Assembly: GCA_947846985.1 (NCBI GenBank) | Contig: CANTUZ010000025.1 | Span: 8,678,100-8,742,099, forward strand | From: Fratercula arctica | Lineage: Eukaryota; Chordata; Aves; Charadriiformes; Alcidae | Length of the DNA stretch: 64,000 nt | Direction of reading: 5' to 3' | Notes under the pieces: generated by a model | Told to the model about the DNA's origin: nothing | Seen by the model: the letters and a program-made list of their open reading frames with translations, nothing else | The model's database searches: none | Shown here: positions 24,295 to 36,061 of the stretch, in pieces | How the letters are laid out: every line of letters starts with the position of its first letter | Position numbering within the stretch: position 1 is the stretch's first letter | Position numbers and translations under genes: made by a program

Positions 24295-25543
24295 GTTCAC
24301 GAAAGGCAGGTCCTGCTTGACAAACCTGATCTCCTTCTATGACTAAGTGACCCGCTTGGTGGATGAGGGAAAGGCTGGGGATGTTGTTTACCTGGACTTC
24401 AGTAAGGCCTTTGACACCGTTTCCCACAGCATCCTCCTGGAGAAACTGGCTGCCCATGGCTTGGATGGGAGTACTCTTTGCTGGGTTAAAAACTGGCTGG
24501 AAGGCCGGGCCCAGAGAGTGGTGGTGAATGGAGTTAAATCCAGTTGGTGGCTGGTCACAAGTGGTGTTCCCCAGGGCTCAGTATTGGGGCCGGTTCTCTT
24601 TAATATCTGTATCAATGATCTGGACGAGGGGATGGAGTGCACCCTCAGTGAGTTTGCAGATGACACCAAGTTGGCTGGGGGTGTTGACCTGCTTGAGGGT
24701 AGAAAGGCAATACAGAGGGACCTGGACAGGCTGGATCGATGGGCTGAGGCCAATGGTATGAGGTTCAACAAGGCCAAGTGTTGGGTCCTGCACTTGGGTC
24801 ACAACAATCCCATGCAGCATTACAGGCTTGGGGAAGAGTGGCTGGAGAGCTGCCCGGCAGAAAAGGACCTGGGGGTGTTGGTCGACTGCTGGCTGAATAT
24901 GAGCCAGCAGTGTGCCCAGGTGGCCAAGAAGGCCAACAGCATCCTGGCCTGTATCAGGAATAGTGTGGTGAGCAGGATGAGGGAAGTGATCATTCCCCTG
25001 TACTCGGCACTGGTGAGGCCCCACCTTGAGTACTGTGTCCAGTTTTGGGCCCCTCACCACAAAAAAGACATTGAGGTGCTGGAGTGTGTCCAGAGAAGGG
25101 CAAAGAAGCTGGTGAGGGGTCTGGAGAACAAGTCTTATGAGGAGAGGCTGAGGGAGCTGGGGCTGTTTAGCCTAGAGAAAAGGAGGCTGAGGGGAGACCT
25201 TATTGCTCTCTGCAACTACCTGAGAGGAGGTTGTAGAGAGGTGGGGGTCAGTCTCTTCTCCCAAGTAACAGGCGATAGGACAAGAGGAAATGGCCTCAAG
25301 TTGCGCCAGGGGAGGTTTAGACTGAATATTAGGAAAACTTTTTACACAGAAAGGGTTATTAAGCATTGGCACAGGCTGCCCAGGGAAATGGTTGAGGCAC
25401 CATCCCTGGAGGTATTTAAAAAATGGGTAGACATAGTGCTTAGAGATATGGTTTAGTGATGTTTTTTTGTCAGAGTTAGGTTGATGGTTGGACTAGATGA
25501 TCTGAAAGGTCCCTTCCAACCTAGGCAGTTCTATGATTCTATG
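24295..25543 (+). mobile_element. CR1 LINE nested inside another CR1
   Basis: It begins at the FTKGRSCLTNL-type box and ends with the CR1 terminal words AGTTCTATGATTCTATG. Between these, 24347-25456 is open for 369 codons of reverse transcriptase: [28 protein letters not shown], the [10 protein letters not shown] catalytic box (near 24655) and the conserved C-terminal region ending RDMV. A TAA interrupts the frame just before (about 24342). The outer CR1 continues on both sides, so this copy is the younger insertion. Confidence 0.9.
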
Positions 25544-25785
25544 AAAGAGGGTAGATTTAGATTAGATATTAAGAAGAAATTTTTCACTGTGAGGGTGGTG
25601 AGACACTGGAACAGGTTGCCCAGAGAAGTTGTGGAAGCCCCATCCCTGGAAGTGTTCAAGGCCAGGTTGGATGAGGCTTTGAGCAGTCTGGTCTAGTGGG
25701 AGGTGTCCCTGCCCATGGCAGGGAGGTTGGAACTAGATAATCTTTAAGATCCCTTTGAACCCATACCATTCTATGATTCTATGAA
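25544..25785 (+). mobile_element. CR1 LINE (outer copy), 3' piece
   Basis: AAAGAGGGTAGATTTAG continues the ORF2 C-terminus of the outer CR1 (FRLDIKKKFFTVRVVRHW to LDEALSSLV, stop near 25696). The 3' UTR follows with the GGTTGGAACTAGATAATC box and terminal ATTCTATG repeats. Confidence 0.88.
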
Positions 25786-27673
25786 ATATTTAATAGTTAA
25801 TGACCTGTTTTAAACTAGAATGCTGTGGAAGTGGCTGCAGAAGCAGGTGAAACAATCTCTTTTTAATATCAGCAGAAGTTTACCTTGGTTTTTGCACAGT
25901 GGCTCAGAGATCACCTCCATATCCATCCAGCACATGGCTTGAATGCATGCTGGGCACAGATGTGCACAAGCTGGGAGCTGGGCCTGGTTTGCTCCATAGC
26001 TTGGCTGGACTGAGGCAGTGTCTGTGCTGCACGGCAGGCACTGAAGGGGTGCTCAAATACTGTGACTGCTGGTGTTCACCCATGCTCAAGGCTAGCCCTG
26101 GGCTTCCAGTTGTGAATGCTGAACAAGTCTTGTATTGTGAATGAATTGAGCAGTGTATTGAAATTAGTTATCTACCTGTACAGTAACGACAATTTTTTAA
26201 TATCTATAAATAACTAATGGCACACTTTAATGGACTGACCAGATATAAATGAGAATCTCTGCTCCATATTATACAGTGAAGTGATGGAGAACACTGGCAT
26301 TGGATGATGACAAACATTACCAAGAAGTAAGAAAAGGAGTCTAAAATTCACTTAATATTTCATTACAATTACTTCTCAAATTAATTCTTCCCAGTGCTCT
26401 TAAGCCACAGTTCCATAATTCCTTTTTTTTAAAATACCTTTTAAATTTGTTTTCAGAAATAGTTCTAGTAAGCGATGCGACACCACAAGTAATACAACCA
26501 ACTGCCTTTGAGAAAGGTACGTAATTTTTGGCAAGGTCTGTTTTATTTCTTCTGATTTAGTTGGAAAAGGGTCCATACTACATGTGGTTAAAAAAAATGG
26601 GAAAAGATCTTCCCACCCATTTAGAATTTGGCATGACTTCCTGAAAAAATGTAAATATCTTAAGGACTCAGCTGGCTCTGGGACATGACACATACTGATC
26701 TGTAGACTAGGAATGAAGTTTCAGTAGCAAGAGAAAGAATAATACTGTTAAAGTCCAATGTGTGATCTACATTTGTAGGAGAGGCTGAAGCCCAGGCCAG
26801 GCTGTTCACATTCACAACATAATGCCCATCTGTGGTGTGGGGAGTGGGCATCTGCTTGGGATTTCAGGAGTTTCTAATAAAGGCTGTAGAAATATTTCTA
26901 ACAATGGGAATTCTAACAATTTTATCAGAATGAGGTGAAAGACAGTGTAACAACAGCTTCTTTTCCCAGTCAATGAAATCAGAATCATTTACCTGCCAAG
27001 TAATAAGTGGTGCACACCTTGCACTTTAAGTTTCAAGACAAAGAAAACTGGCAGGGTCTCAACTTTAACTGCTTAAAGATTGGTGTAAATGGTGTCATGT
27101 CAACTTTGCTCTCTCCATCATACGCTTATTATTCAAGAAGGCACTGTACTTTAAGGAAGTTCAGTATCAAAAAGCACCTCAATGAAAAGTATGATACCAA
27201 ATCAGGTGGTGGTGAAATATTCACAGGTGAGGGGAGCCCTTGGAAACAAAGCCTAATTAAAATAGGCTTCTCCTTTGTATAAGAAAAAAAACAACGTGCT
27301 GGCTTTTATTATTTTAAATCCAAATTCTTCAAAGTGACCAAGGTAGGTAAGCCAATCCAATCAGAATTTATCAGTTATAACAACAACATTCCTGCTATAT
27401 ACACATGATTCCGCACCTCCTTGATCAGATTAATAAATTCCACTGCGTCCTGATAATAGAATGATGCTAAAAAATTCCCAAGTATTTACATTCTGCTTTC
27501 TTGGGATCCTTTGATCCTCTTTGCCCAGCAAGGAAGAAAGACCATTTTACTAGTTCAGGGATGGAATGCATGGGACTCAATCACACAAATGGTGGAAACA
27601 GGTTAGCAGATCTGCTTGTCCAGTCAATGGAAAGCAAATTAAGATCCATGTGCTGGTGTTTTTCCCACTGGAG
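25786..27673. other. Intergenic or LHFPL2 3' UTR
   Basis: This lies directly downstream, on the minus strand, of the LHFPL2 stop codon, so at least part should be its 3' UTR. A minus-strand AATAAA occurs near 27310. No repeat or other gene recognised. Confidence 0.4.
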
Positions 27674-27927
27674 TTAAAGGAGGCAGATAAGGTTTTTTCC
27701 TTCTATTTCTTCTTGCACTTTGTCACTGGATGTGGCTATTTCAGCTTGTGCCGAGAAGACTGCACAGATGAATGTCAGAATAGTGCCACCAATAGCTGTG
27801 TAGAAAGCCCAGCCCAAGGAGCAGTCTCCTAGTTTGTACGCAGAAGCATAAGGTCCACAACAGCTTATTGCTTTATGGCATCCTCAACCTGTGGGGTAAA
27901 GTGTCAAGCCTAAAATAAGGAAGAGGC
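27674..27927 (-). pseudogene. LHFPL2: LHFPL2 last coding exon with a premature stop
   Basis: LHFPL2 is a four-span membrane protein of the LHFP/tetraspan superfamily. On the minus strand the exon follows acceptor TTTATTTCTAG and begins in phase with the previous exon (G|GC = Gly). It encodes GLFLILGLTLYPTG, then TGA at 27886-27884, then GCHKAIS, the membrane segment [20 protein letters not shown] and the tail [16 protein letters not shown] to NLICLL, stop TAA at 27676-27674. The TGA replaces the TGG of the conserved PAGWGC motif. It would remove about 70 residues including TM4. One Glu of the tail also appears deleted. The rest is well conserved, so the change is recent or an assembly error. 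In birds I would expect an intact gene. Confidence 0.88.
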
Positions 27928-28937
27928 CTAGAAATAAAAACAGAAAGAAAAGAGAAGTTTAACAAATGATCAGTTTAACACCAAACACAGCATATGTAGC
28001 AACGGTTATCGTGGTGACTACTCACTCATAAGTACCAGGATTGGGAGAAGATGACTTCCCCATCCGTCCTTCCTTTACTGATTGTTCCCTAGTATATACC
28101 ATGCAGTTTTATCTAAACTTGGAGCTATCCTACGATTTTTCTTATGAAAGGTTTATTTCATATGATAATGACTTTATTCTTAATTTTAATCCCTGTATTC
28201 CTTCTACATCCTTTGTTTTCACACATTATTGCTAGGTATACAGAGCTTGCAAAACATTTGAGCATCTCTACCTAGTCTTTATACTTGCTCTTTTAAAATA
28301 CGTAGGAATCTTTGCATCCACTTTTGAATTCGTGTTTAGCTAACCCTCTTTCAGTTTTATTTAGTCATTCATCATAAATATTTTTGCCGTTTTCTTCTGG
28401 ATTTTTCCTACCTTGATTTTCTTGCCTGGAAAAAAAAATATCTCAAACTGCATTTGCTTGTTTGGCCACAGTAGGACATAGTAGACAAATAATACAGCCA
28501 GTTCAATAAGCTGCTTTTGCAATGAAAGGATTATGGAGTCAGCCACAAACTAACAGATCAAAGTACCCATCTCCAGTGCATAGGTAACACTGGGATCCTC
28601 TAGACAGGTGATCAACTGCTGCAGAAGGAAATCACCTTTCTAGTGATGCATGAGCAAAAGCCTCAACTCCTGATCGTGCTAAACCACCTGAACACCCTGC
28701 TGTGCCTCAGCCTGGAAGTAAATGGCTCAAACTAGCTGTTTTGCCCATCTGATTGTCTCTCATATTGATAGTTTTCTCTCCTATGAGGACCAGTCTGCAT
28801 CTAAGCAAAGGGCTTCATTAAGGAAATGAAAAGTCACGTTAGAGTCCCTGTACACATGATATGTCTTTGTACACAGGTGAGAGATTTAATCAAAATGCCT
28901 AATATGAGAGTAGCTACAATGCTTTCATATGAGCCGT

Positions 28938-29060
28938 GTGTATTGGGTTTGCGTGTCAAGGTTTTAGTAGTGGGGAGGCTACAGGGGTGGCTTCTGTGAG
29001 ACACGAGCTAAAACCAGAACTCCTTCCTAAAAGGTATGTAACTAAACAACAGGACAGCTC
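28938..29060 (+). mobile_element. LTR 5'-end fragment
   Basis: TGTATTGGGTTTGCG, then AAGGTTTTAGTAG, then GGGGAGGCTACAGGGG resembles the first about 100 bp of an avian LTR family that I recall. The 3' part of the same family appears to lie at 35455-36061. The right edge is uncertain and no target duplication was found. Confidence 0.45.
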
Positions 29061-29083
29061 ATAAATATCAAAATTTCCTTTCT

Positions 29084-29088
29084 GTTTT
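29084..29088 (+). repeat. Target-site duplication GTTTT (left)
   Basis: GTTTT directly precedes the 5' LTR and is matched by GTTTT at 33323-33327 after the 3' LTR. Confidence 0.8.
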
Positions 29089-29409
29089 TGTCCTAGTTCC
29101 GGCAGGGACAGGGTTAAGTATTCCATGCCATGTGAGCCACGCCAACCCTGAGATTAAAAGGAGAGGAGGGGGCAGGCAGTCGGGTTTGGAGCGGGCTGGT
29201 GCATCCTGGGTCCGGACCGGCGGTTCTGTAATCGTATTTGTATATTCCTCTGTCCGTGTTATTGTTTTCTTGTTCCCTTTGCTGTTCTGTTAAACTGCCT
29301 TTGTCTCAACCCAAGAGTTTTGCCTTTTTCTTTTGATCCTTCCCGTACCGGGAAGCGCTGGGTGAGCGACACGTGGTTCTTTGTTGCCATCTGAGGCCAA
29401 ACCACGACA
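29089..29409 (+). mobile_element. ERV-L 5' LTR
   Basis: A 321-bp LTR, TGTCCTAGTTCCGG to ACCACGACA. It is paired with the 3' LTR at 32993-33322, and the two differ by an indel of about 10 bp (extra GCGGGGAGCG-like bases in the 3' copy) and a scatter of substitutions, about 5% by eye. GAGATTAAAAGGAG in mid-LTR may act as a TATA-like box. The two LTRs were identical at integration, so this divergence marks a moderately old insertion. Confidence 0.9.
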
Positions 29410-29417
29410 GTCCTTTT

Positions 29418-29435
29418 TGGTGCCCAATGTGGGGC
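29418..29435 (+). other. Primer-binding site, tRNA-Lys-like
   Basis: TGGTGCCCAATGTGGGGC lies 8 bp after the LTR. It is identical to the site of the unrelated-looking minus-strand ERV at 1914-1897 and close to the tRNA-Lys1,2-type site as I remember it. Confidence 0.65.
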
Positions 29436-29513
29436 TCGAAGGGTTGAGACAATGACAGAATCTAACTAGAGCTTGAAAAAACGAATTTGTTAGGTAAATA
29501 GGCACTGGTCACT

Positions 29514-32500
29514 ATGTTGCTTAGTTTGTTCTCATGGCTGTGTTATGTAAATTCCTGTGTGTTTTATGCACTCCCTGTGATGATATTTCTAACTTCTGGG
29601 AGGGGGATGAGGATTATCATTTTACTGTCCTGTGCAATATCGGCTTATGATATGATACCATCAAGCTATAGAGGGGCAGAACCCATTTGTATTTCTGGGG
29701 TCACGGGGGGATCCCAAGAATTGACTGTATTGGAGGCTGAAGTGAGCCTAACTGGGAATGAGTGGCAAAAGCATCCCATTGTGACTGGCCCAGAGGCTCC
29801 ATGCATCCTTGGTATAGATTACCTCAGGAGAGGGTATTTTAAGGACCCAAAGGGGTATCGGTGGGCCTTTGGCATAGCTGCCTTGGAGACGGAGGAAGTT
29901 AAACAGTTGTCTACCTTGCCTGATCTCTCGGAGGACTCTTCTGTTGTGGGGTTGTTGAGGGTCGAAGAACAGCAGGTGCCGATTGCTACCACAACGGTGC
30001 ATTGGCAGCAATATCGCACTAACCAAGACTCTCTGATTCCCATCCATAAGCTGATTCGTCAACTAGAGGTTCAAGGAGTGATCAGCAAGACTCGCTCGCC
30101 TTTTAACAGTCCCATATGGCTGGTGCGAAAATCTAATGGAGAGTGGAGGCTAACTGTAGACTGTCGTGTCCTGAATGAAGTCACGCCACCGCTGAGCACT
30201 GCCGGGACGGACATGCTAGAACTCCAGTATGAACTGGAGTCCAAGGCAGCCAAGTGGTATGCCACGATTGATATAGCGAATGCATTCTTCTCAATCCCTT
30301 TGGCAGCAGAGTGCAGGCCACAGGTTGCTTTCACTTGGAGGGGCGTCCAGTACACCTGGAATCGACTGCCCCAGGGGTGGAAACACAGCCCCACCATTTG
30401 CCATGGACTGATCCAGACTGCACTGGAACAGGGTGAAGCTCCAGAACATCTGCAGTACATTGATGACATCATTGTATGGGGCAACACAGCAGAAGAAGTT
30501 TTTGAGAAAGGGGATAAAATAGTCCGAATCCTTCTGAAAGCTGGTTTTGCCATAAAACGAAGTAAGGTCAAGGGACCTGCACAGGAGATCCAGTTCTTAG
30601 GAATAAAATGGCAAGATGGACGCCGCCAGATCCCAATGGATGTGATCAACAAAATAGCAGCTATGTCTCCACCAACTAGCAAAAAGGAAACACAAGCTTT
30701 CTTAGGCATTGTGGGTTTTTGGAGGATGCATATCCCAGATTACAGTCTAATGGTAAGCCCTCTGTATCAAGTAACCCGGAAGAAGAACGATTTTAAATGA
30801 GGTCCTGGGCAACGAATAGCTTTTGAACAAATCAAACAGGAAATAGTCCATGCAGTGGCCCTGGGGCCAGTCCGGGCAGGACAAGATGTTAAAAACGTGC
30901 TCTGCACCACAGCCGGGGAGAATGGCCCTACCTGGAGCCTCTGGCAGAAGGCACCAGGGGAGACCCGAGGTCGACCCCTAGGGTTTTGGAGTCGGGGATA
31001 CAGAGGATCCGAAGCGCGCTACACTCCAACAGAAAAGGAGATATTGGCAGCATATGAAGGGGTTCGAGCTGCTTCGGAGGTGGTTGGTACAGAAGCGCAG
31101 CTCCTCTTAGCACCTCGACTGCCGGTGCTGGGCTGGATGTTCAAAGAAAGGGTCCCCACCACACATCACGCAACTGATGCTACATGGAGTAAGTGGATTG
31201 CACTGATCACACAGCGAACTCGAATGGGAAACCCCAGTCGCCCAGGAATTCTGGAAGTGATCATGGACTGGCCAGAAGGCAAGGATTTTGGAATGTCACC
31301 AGAGGAGGAGGTGACGCGTGTGGAGGAGGCCCCACCATATAATAAACTGCCAGAAAATGAGAAGCAATATGCCCTGTTCACTGATGGGTCCTGCCCGATT
31401 GTGGGAAAGCATCGAAAGTGGAAGGCTGCTGTGTGGAGTCCTACACGACAAGTTGCAGAAGCCAGTGAAGGACAAGGTGAATCGAGCCAGTTTGCAGAGG
31501 TGAAAGCCATTCAGCTGGCTGTGGACATCGCCGAGCGAGAAAAATGGCCAGTACTTTATCTCTACACTGACTCATGGATGGTGGCAAATGCTCTGTGGGG
31601 ATGGTTACAGCAGTGGAAGCAGGGCAACTGGCAGCGCAGAGGCAAACCCATCTGGGCTGCTGAACTATGGCAAGATATTGCTGCCCGGATAGAGAATCTG
31701 GTTGTGAAAGTACGCCACGTAGATGCCCACGTACCGAAGAATCGGGCCACGGAGGAACATCAGAACAACCAGCAGGTGGATCGGGCTGCCAGGATTGAAG
31801 TGGCTCAAGTGGATCTGGATTGGCAACGTAAGGGTGAACTATTCATAGCTCGGTGGGCCCATGAGACCTCAGGCCACCAAGGAAGAGATGCGACATATAG
31901 ATGGGCTCGTGACCGAGGGGTGGACTTGACCATGGACACTATTGCACAGGTCATCCATGAATGCGAGACATGCGCTGCAATCAAGCAAGCCAAGCGTTTG
32001 AAGCCTCTTTGGTATGGAGGACGATGGTTGAAATACAAATATGGGGAGGCCTGGCAGATTGATTATATCACACTGCCACGAACCCATCAAGGCAGGCGCT
32101 ATGTGCTCACAATGGTGGAAGCAACCACTGGATGGCTGGAAACATACCCTGTGCCCCATGCCACTGCCCGGAACACTATCCTGGGCCTTGAAAAGCAAGT
32201 CCTTTGGCGACATGGCACCCCAGAGAGAATTGAGTCGGACAACGGGACTCATTTCCGAAGCAGCCTCATAGACACCTGGGCCAAAGAGCATGGTATTGAA
32301 TGGGTGTATCACATCCCCTATCACGCACCAGCCTCTGGGAAGATAGAACGGTACAATGGACTGTTAAAAACTACACTGAGAGCAATGGGTGGTGGAACCT
32401 TCAAACAATGGGATGCACATTTAGCAAAGGCTACCTGGCTAGTTAACACCAGGGGATCTACCAATCAGACTGGCCCTGCCCAGTCAAAACTTCCACGTAC

Positions 32501-32708
32501 CATAGAAGGGAATAAGGTCCCTGTAGTGCACATGAAGAATATGTTAGGGAAGACAGTCTGGGTTAGTCCTGCCTCAGGCAAAGGCAAACCCATCTGTGGG
32601 ATTGCTTTTGCCCAAGGACCTGGGTGCACTTGGTGGGTAATGCGGCAGGATGGGGAAGTCCGATGTATACCTCATGGGGACTTGATTTTGGGTGAGAATA
32701 GCCAATGA
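29514..32708 (+). pseudogene. pol: ERV-L pol (partial protease, RT, RNase H, integrase) with one internal stop
   Basis: One frame of about 1,065 codons, broken only by TGA at 30798-30800, where a Trp is expected. Residues 1-50 are hydrophobic leader-derived sequence. Residues 55-120 match the C-terminal half of a retroviral protease (GVTGGSQEL flap, CILGIDYLRR), but the DTG active site is missing. RT follows with Asp253 (TIDIANAFF), LPQGW (285-289) and YIDD (315-318). After the stop, counting from Met at 30855, RNase H shows Asp177, Glu215, Asp239 and Asp309. Integrase shows the HHCC residues His336, His341, Cys370 and Cys373 and the DDE triad Asp403, Asp462, Glu498. The YQVTRK and FLGIVGFWRMHIP words are of class III (ERV-L) type. 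I see no gag, dUTPase or env. Confidence 0.9.
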
Positions 32709-32992
32709 ATCAAATTGTATGTTACACTGTCACTGTATGTCCTCGTTACTATAATTGCTATCAGCTGTACTGCAGTAAGAATCACCCAAATTAAGGACAG
32801 ATGGACTTTGATGAAGAACTGAGTAAAGCAAAGTAGTGATGGGATCAGAGCTGACACCCAGCAACTTCCTCAAGATCTGCATCTTTGGCCCATGGACTGT
32901 GTGCATGAGCTACGCCGGGTACACCAGTCAGATGTTCCGAAAACTGTAAGATCTGGACATGGCAAAAATGGTATGGAATAAGGGGTGGATAA
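32709..32992 (+). mobile_element. ERV-L internal 3' end
   Basis: A short non-coding stretch between the pol stop and the 3' LTR. GGAATAAGGGGTGGATAA just before the LTR is a weak polypurine tract. No env-like sequence is present, as is usual for ERV-L. Confidence 0.7.
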
Positions 32993-33322
32993 TGTCCTGG
33001 TTCCGGTGGGGACAGGGTTAATTATTCCATGCCATGTGAGCCACGCCCACCCTGAGATTAAAAGGAGGGAGGGGGCAGGCAGTTGAGTTTGGAGCGGGCT
33101 GGTGCGTCCAGGGTCTGTACCGGCGGGGAGCGGCGGTTCTGTAATCGCGTTTGTATATTCCTCTGTCCGTGTTATTGTTTTCTTGTTCCCTTTGCTGCTC
33201 TGTTAAACTGCCTTTGTCTCAACCCAAGAGTTTTGCCTTTTTCTTCTGATCCTTCCTGTACCGGGAAGTGCTGAGCGAGCGACACGTGGTTCTTTGTTGC
33301 CATCTGAGGCCAAACCATGACA
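32993..33322 (+). mobile_element. ERV-L 3' LTR
   Basis: A 330-bp LTR, TGTCCTGGTTCCGG to AACCATGACA. It is followed by GTTTT, which completes the 5-bp target duplication. Confidence 0.9.
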
Positions 33323-33327
33323 GTTTT

Positions 33328-35454
33328 TTTAAAATTTTACTTATAAGAAGAGTTATGCAAAATAGTTTTTGCTTAAAAACAAATAGTTTATCTAGAAAAT
33401 GAATACAGCCTTCCAGATCCCATAAACTAAATCAGTACACAACTAAATCAGATCCCCGATTTAGTTGTTCTGCACTGTAAAGCCCTTTATTCAACCTAGC
33501 ACCTTGAGGAAAACAGCTGGTAAAGGTGTTATCATCTTCTAGAAGTGGGCTGAAAGTTGTGCTTTTTATGTACGGCACTGGTTCATCCATAGATTTTATC
33601 CAATCCCAAAATTTCTACTAAGTAATAAAACAGTCACTTTTTCTACTCTATACTAACAGATTACCAAGAACAGCTGTAAAGACTTGTTTGCATCTTCTTC
33701 AATTCAGTTACACTAGCCCATTCTGCAGTATGTTAGGTTTTCTTAATCGTTTGTTTAAAGAAATTCAGTCAGATGAAAAAAACCTTCCTTGTTGAGGAAG
33801 AAAAACTGGGTCCTAGCTAGTAAGCAGTTAATATACACAAAATGCAAAAACCATCATCCAACTATCTAAAACTAATGCGTATGAATGCCAGACAGTTCAC
33901 AAAAGAAAGACCTTCCTCCAGTGTTGTTCCAATGGTGACACACCACCACTGGCATGAATGAACTAAATGTCATTATTTGTGGCAGCAAAATTCATTAGTG
34001 AGTGATATCCATTCTCTGTGAAGGGATTTCATCACTGTTTACATTTAAGAACCAATGACAAATTCTAGGCAGTGTTTCCTGGCTGATTGGCCAAACTACA
34101 TTAAGTATAAAGTATTGCTTTATCTTGGACAGACCTAGATAAGCTGTTTTCATCCTGCTGAGCCCAGCAGCTATTTCAGACTAAAAACCAGCAGTTCCTT
34201 CTCCTCTCTTCATCAGTAGTTTCCTGTTCCGTGTAACCACCATGACTACACAATGTATTTTTCTGACTGTACATTGGTATGGTCCAGTTGCTATTTTTCT
34301 CTAATGATCACAAGTCCTATGGTAGTTAAAAATGACCATCACTGAAGTAAGAAACCAAATATGGAATGTCAATATAGCTGCTGCCACCAAGGAAGCTTTT
34401 AAAGTTTACCCCCCCCCATCACTAACAAACTTAGAGAGCCTGTGTTTAACTGCAAACCTGGCTTATGGCTGAGTCACAAGCAGGACTGAGAAGTTACATC
34501 TATCTCTTCTTACCAAAAACAGAGCACTGAACTACTCCTGAAAGCTATTGGTTTGTGGTATGTATGCCCCAAGCTGAAAAGCCATTACCCAAAACTCAGC
34601 CCCCTCATAGGCTGCAGCACTGTCAAGTGTACTCATCCTGGAGAAATGTTGACTGCAGCCCACAATTTGATTAAACTACAGCTGTTTTCTCACAGTTGAA
34701 AACAAAATTAGGAGAAAAGTCTTAATTATGGGCTGTGAATACAGTCAGATTCTCACCTGTTTTTTTTCTTCCTTTAGATAGCTAACTTTGTGAGTCCTAT
34801 GTTGGCCTAGCATAATAAAAGAAAAAAAAAGTGATGTTTTCACTACCGAACCTACCTTCTACTCCATTTTAGTGCAGACAGAAAGCTTCTCAGGACATGC
34901 ATCTCTTCTCACTATTACTAATATTTATCATAATTTCTCATTTCATTAATACCTGGTTCCTACTTGCTAGGAAAAGTGAATAAAGATGATTCAATTAAGC
35001 CAATTCAACATACCCACAACAGAAATGACACTCTTTGGCTTTCATGCTGACTAATGGCAAATGAAGAGGCAGACTCCACACATTCAGCTCAAAGCTCCAG
35101 TACCCAGCACAATGGCTGAGCTGCGCAGGGTGCAAAGATCCCTTCCTGATTCTCCCTCCCTGACCAAAAAGGGGTGATTGTGTAAAAAGATCAAGAGGCG
35201 CTTTGCCTTCTGCTTCCTAGTAACTACAAAAGAGCTACAGAGCTCATTTCAATGATTCCTGCAGCTTAAACAAAATACACACAAGATGCTTTACCACTCA
35301 TCAATAGAGCAAACCGTGGCTTAAAGCAGAAGACAGCAATCTTAACTGTCCAACTACCTGTCATCAGAGCAGCAGTTTCCAGAGACCCAAAAAAAAGAAC
35401 TATCTCTGTGCTCCTGGGAACACAGATGCAGAGGGAAGGGAAGGAAAAATGCCC
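33328..35454. other. LHFPL2 intron, nothing recognised
   Basis: AT-rich sequence without open frames or repeats that I can name. Confidence 0.5.
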
Positions 35455-36061
35455 ACACTAGAGCAGGCTCCTAGCAGGACCTGTGACTCTGTGGGGGGCC
35501 CACGCTAGATCAGTCTATTCCTGAAGGACTGCACCCCATGGAAAGGACTCATGGAAAGGACCCATGCTGGAGCAGTTTGTGAAAAACTGCAGCTCGTGGG
35601 AAGGACCCACGTTGGATAAATTAGTGGAGGACTGTCTCCTGTGGAACCCCATGCTGGAGCAGAGGAAGAGAGTGAGGAGGAAGGAGCAGGAAAGACAATG
35701 TGTGATGAACTGACTGCAACCCCCCATTCCCTGTCCCCCCTGCATCACTTGGGGGGAAGAGGTAGAGAAAACTGAGAGTGAAGTTGAGCCCGGGAAGAAG
35801 GGAGGGGTGGGGGGAAAGTGTTTTTAAGATTTGATTTTATTTCTCATTATCCTACTCTGATTTGATTGGTAATAAATTAAATTAATTTCCCCGAGTTGAG
35901 TCTGTTTTGCCCATGATGGTAATTGGTGAGTGATCGCTCCCTGTCCTTATCTCGACCTGCAAGCCCTTCATCATATTTTTCTCCCCCTGTCCAACTGAGG
36001 AGGTGGAGTGATAGAGCAGCTTGGTGGGCACCTGGCATCCAGCCAAGGTCAACCCACCACA
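35455..36061 (+). mobile_element. LTR 3' portion with internal GGACCCACGCTGGAGCAG-type repeats
   Basis: It starts near GAGCAGGCTCCTAGCAGG and ends CAACCCACCACA. The first 200 bp holds four imperfect units built on GGACCCACGCTGGAGCAG plus a GTGAAGGACTGCAGC-like segment. Then come an A/G-rich stretch, TTTTATTTCTCATTATCC, the poly(A) signal GGTAATAAATT and a U5 ending TG...CA style. It is typical of a common avian LTR as I remember it. The 5' half is missing and no target duplication was found. Confidence 0.7.

Noticed and set aside
26400..26851. Minus-strand frames near the LHFPL2 3' end
   Set aside because: No splice sites, domain or composition that suggests coding; they lie in presumed UTR or intergenic DNA.
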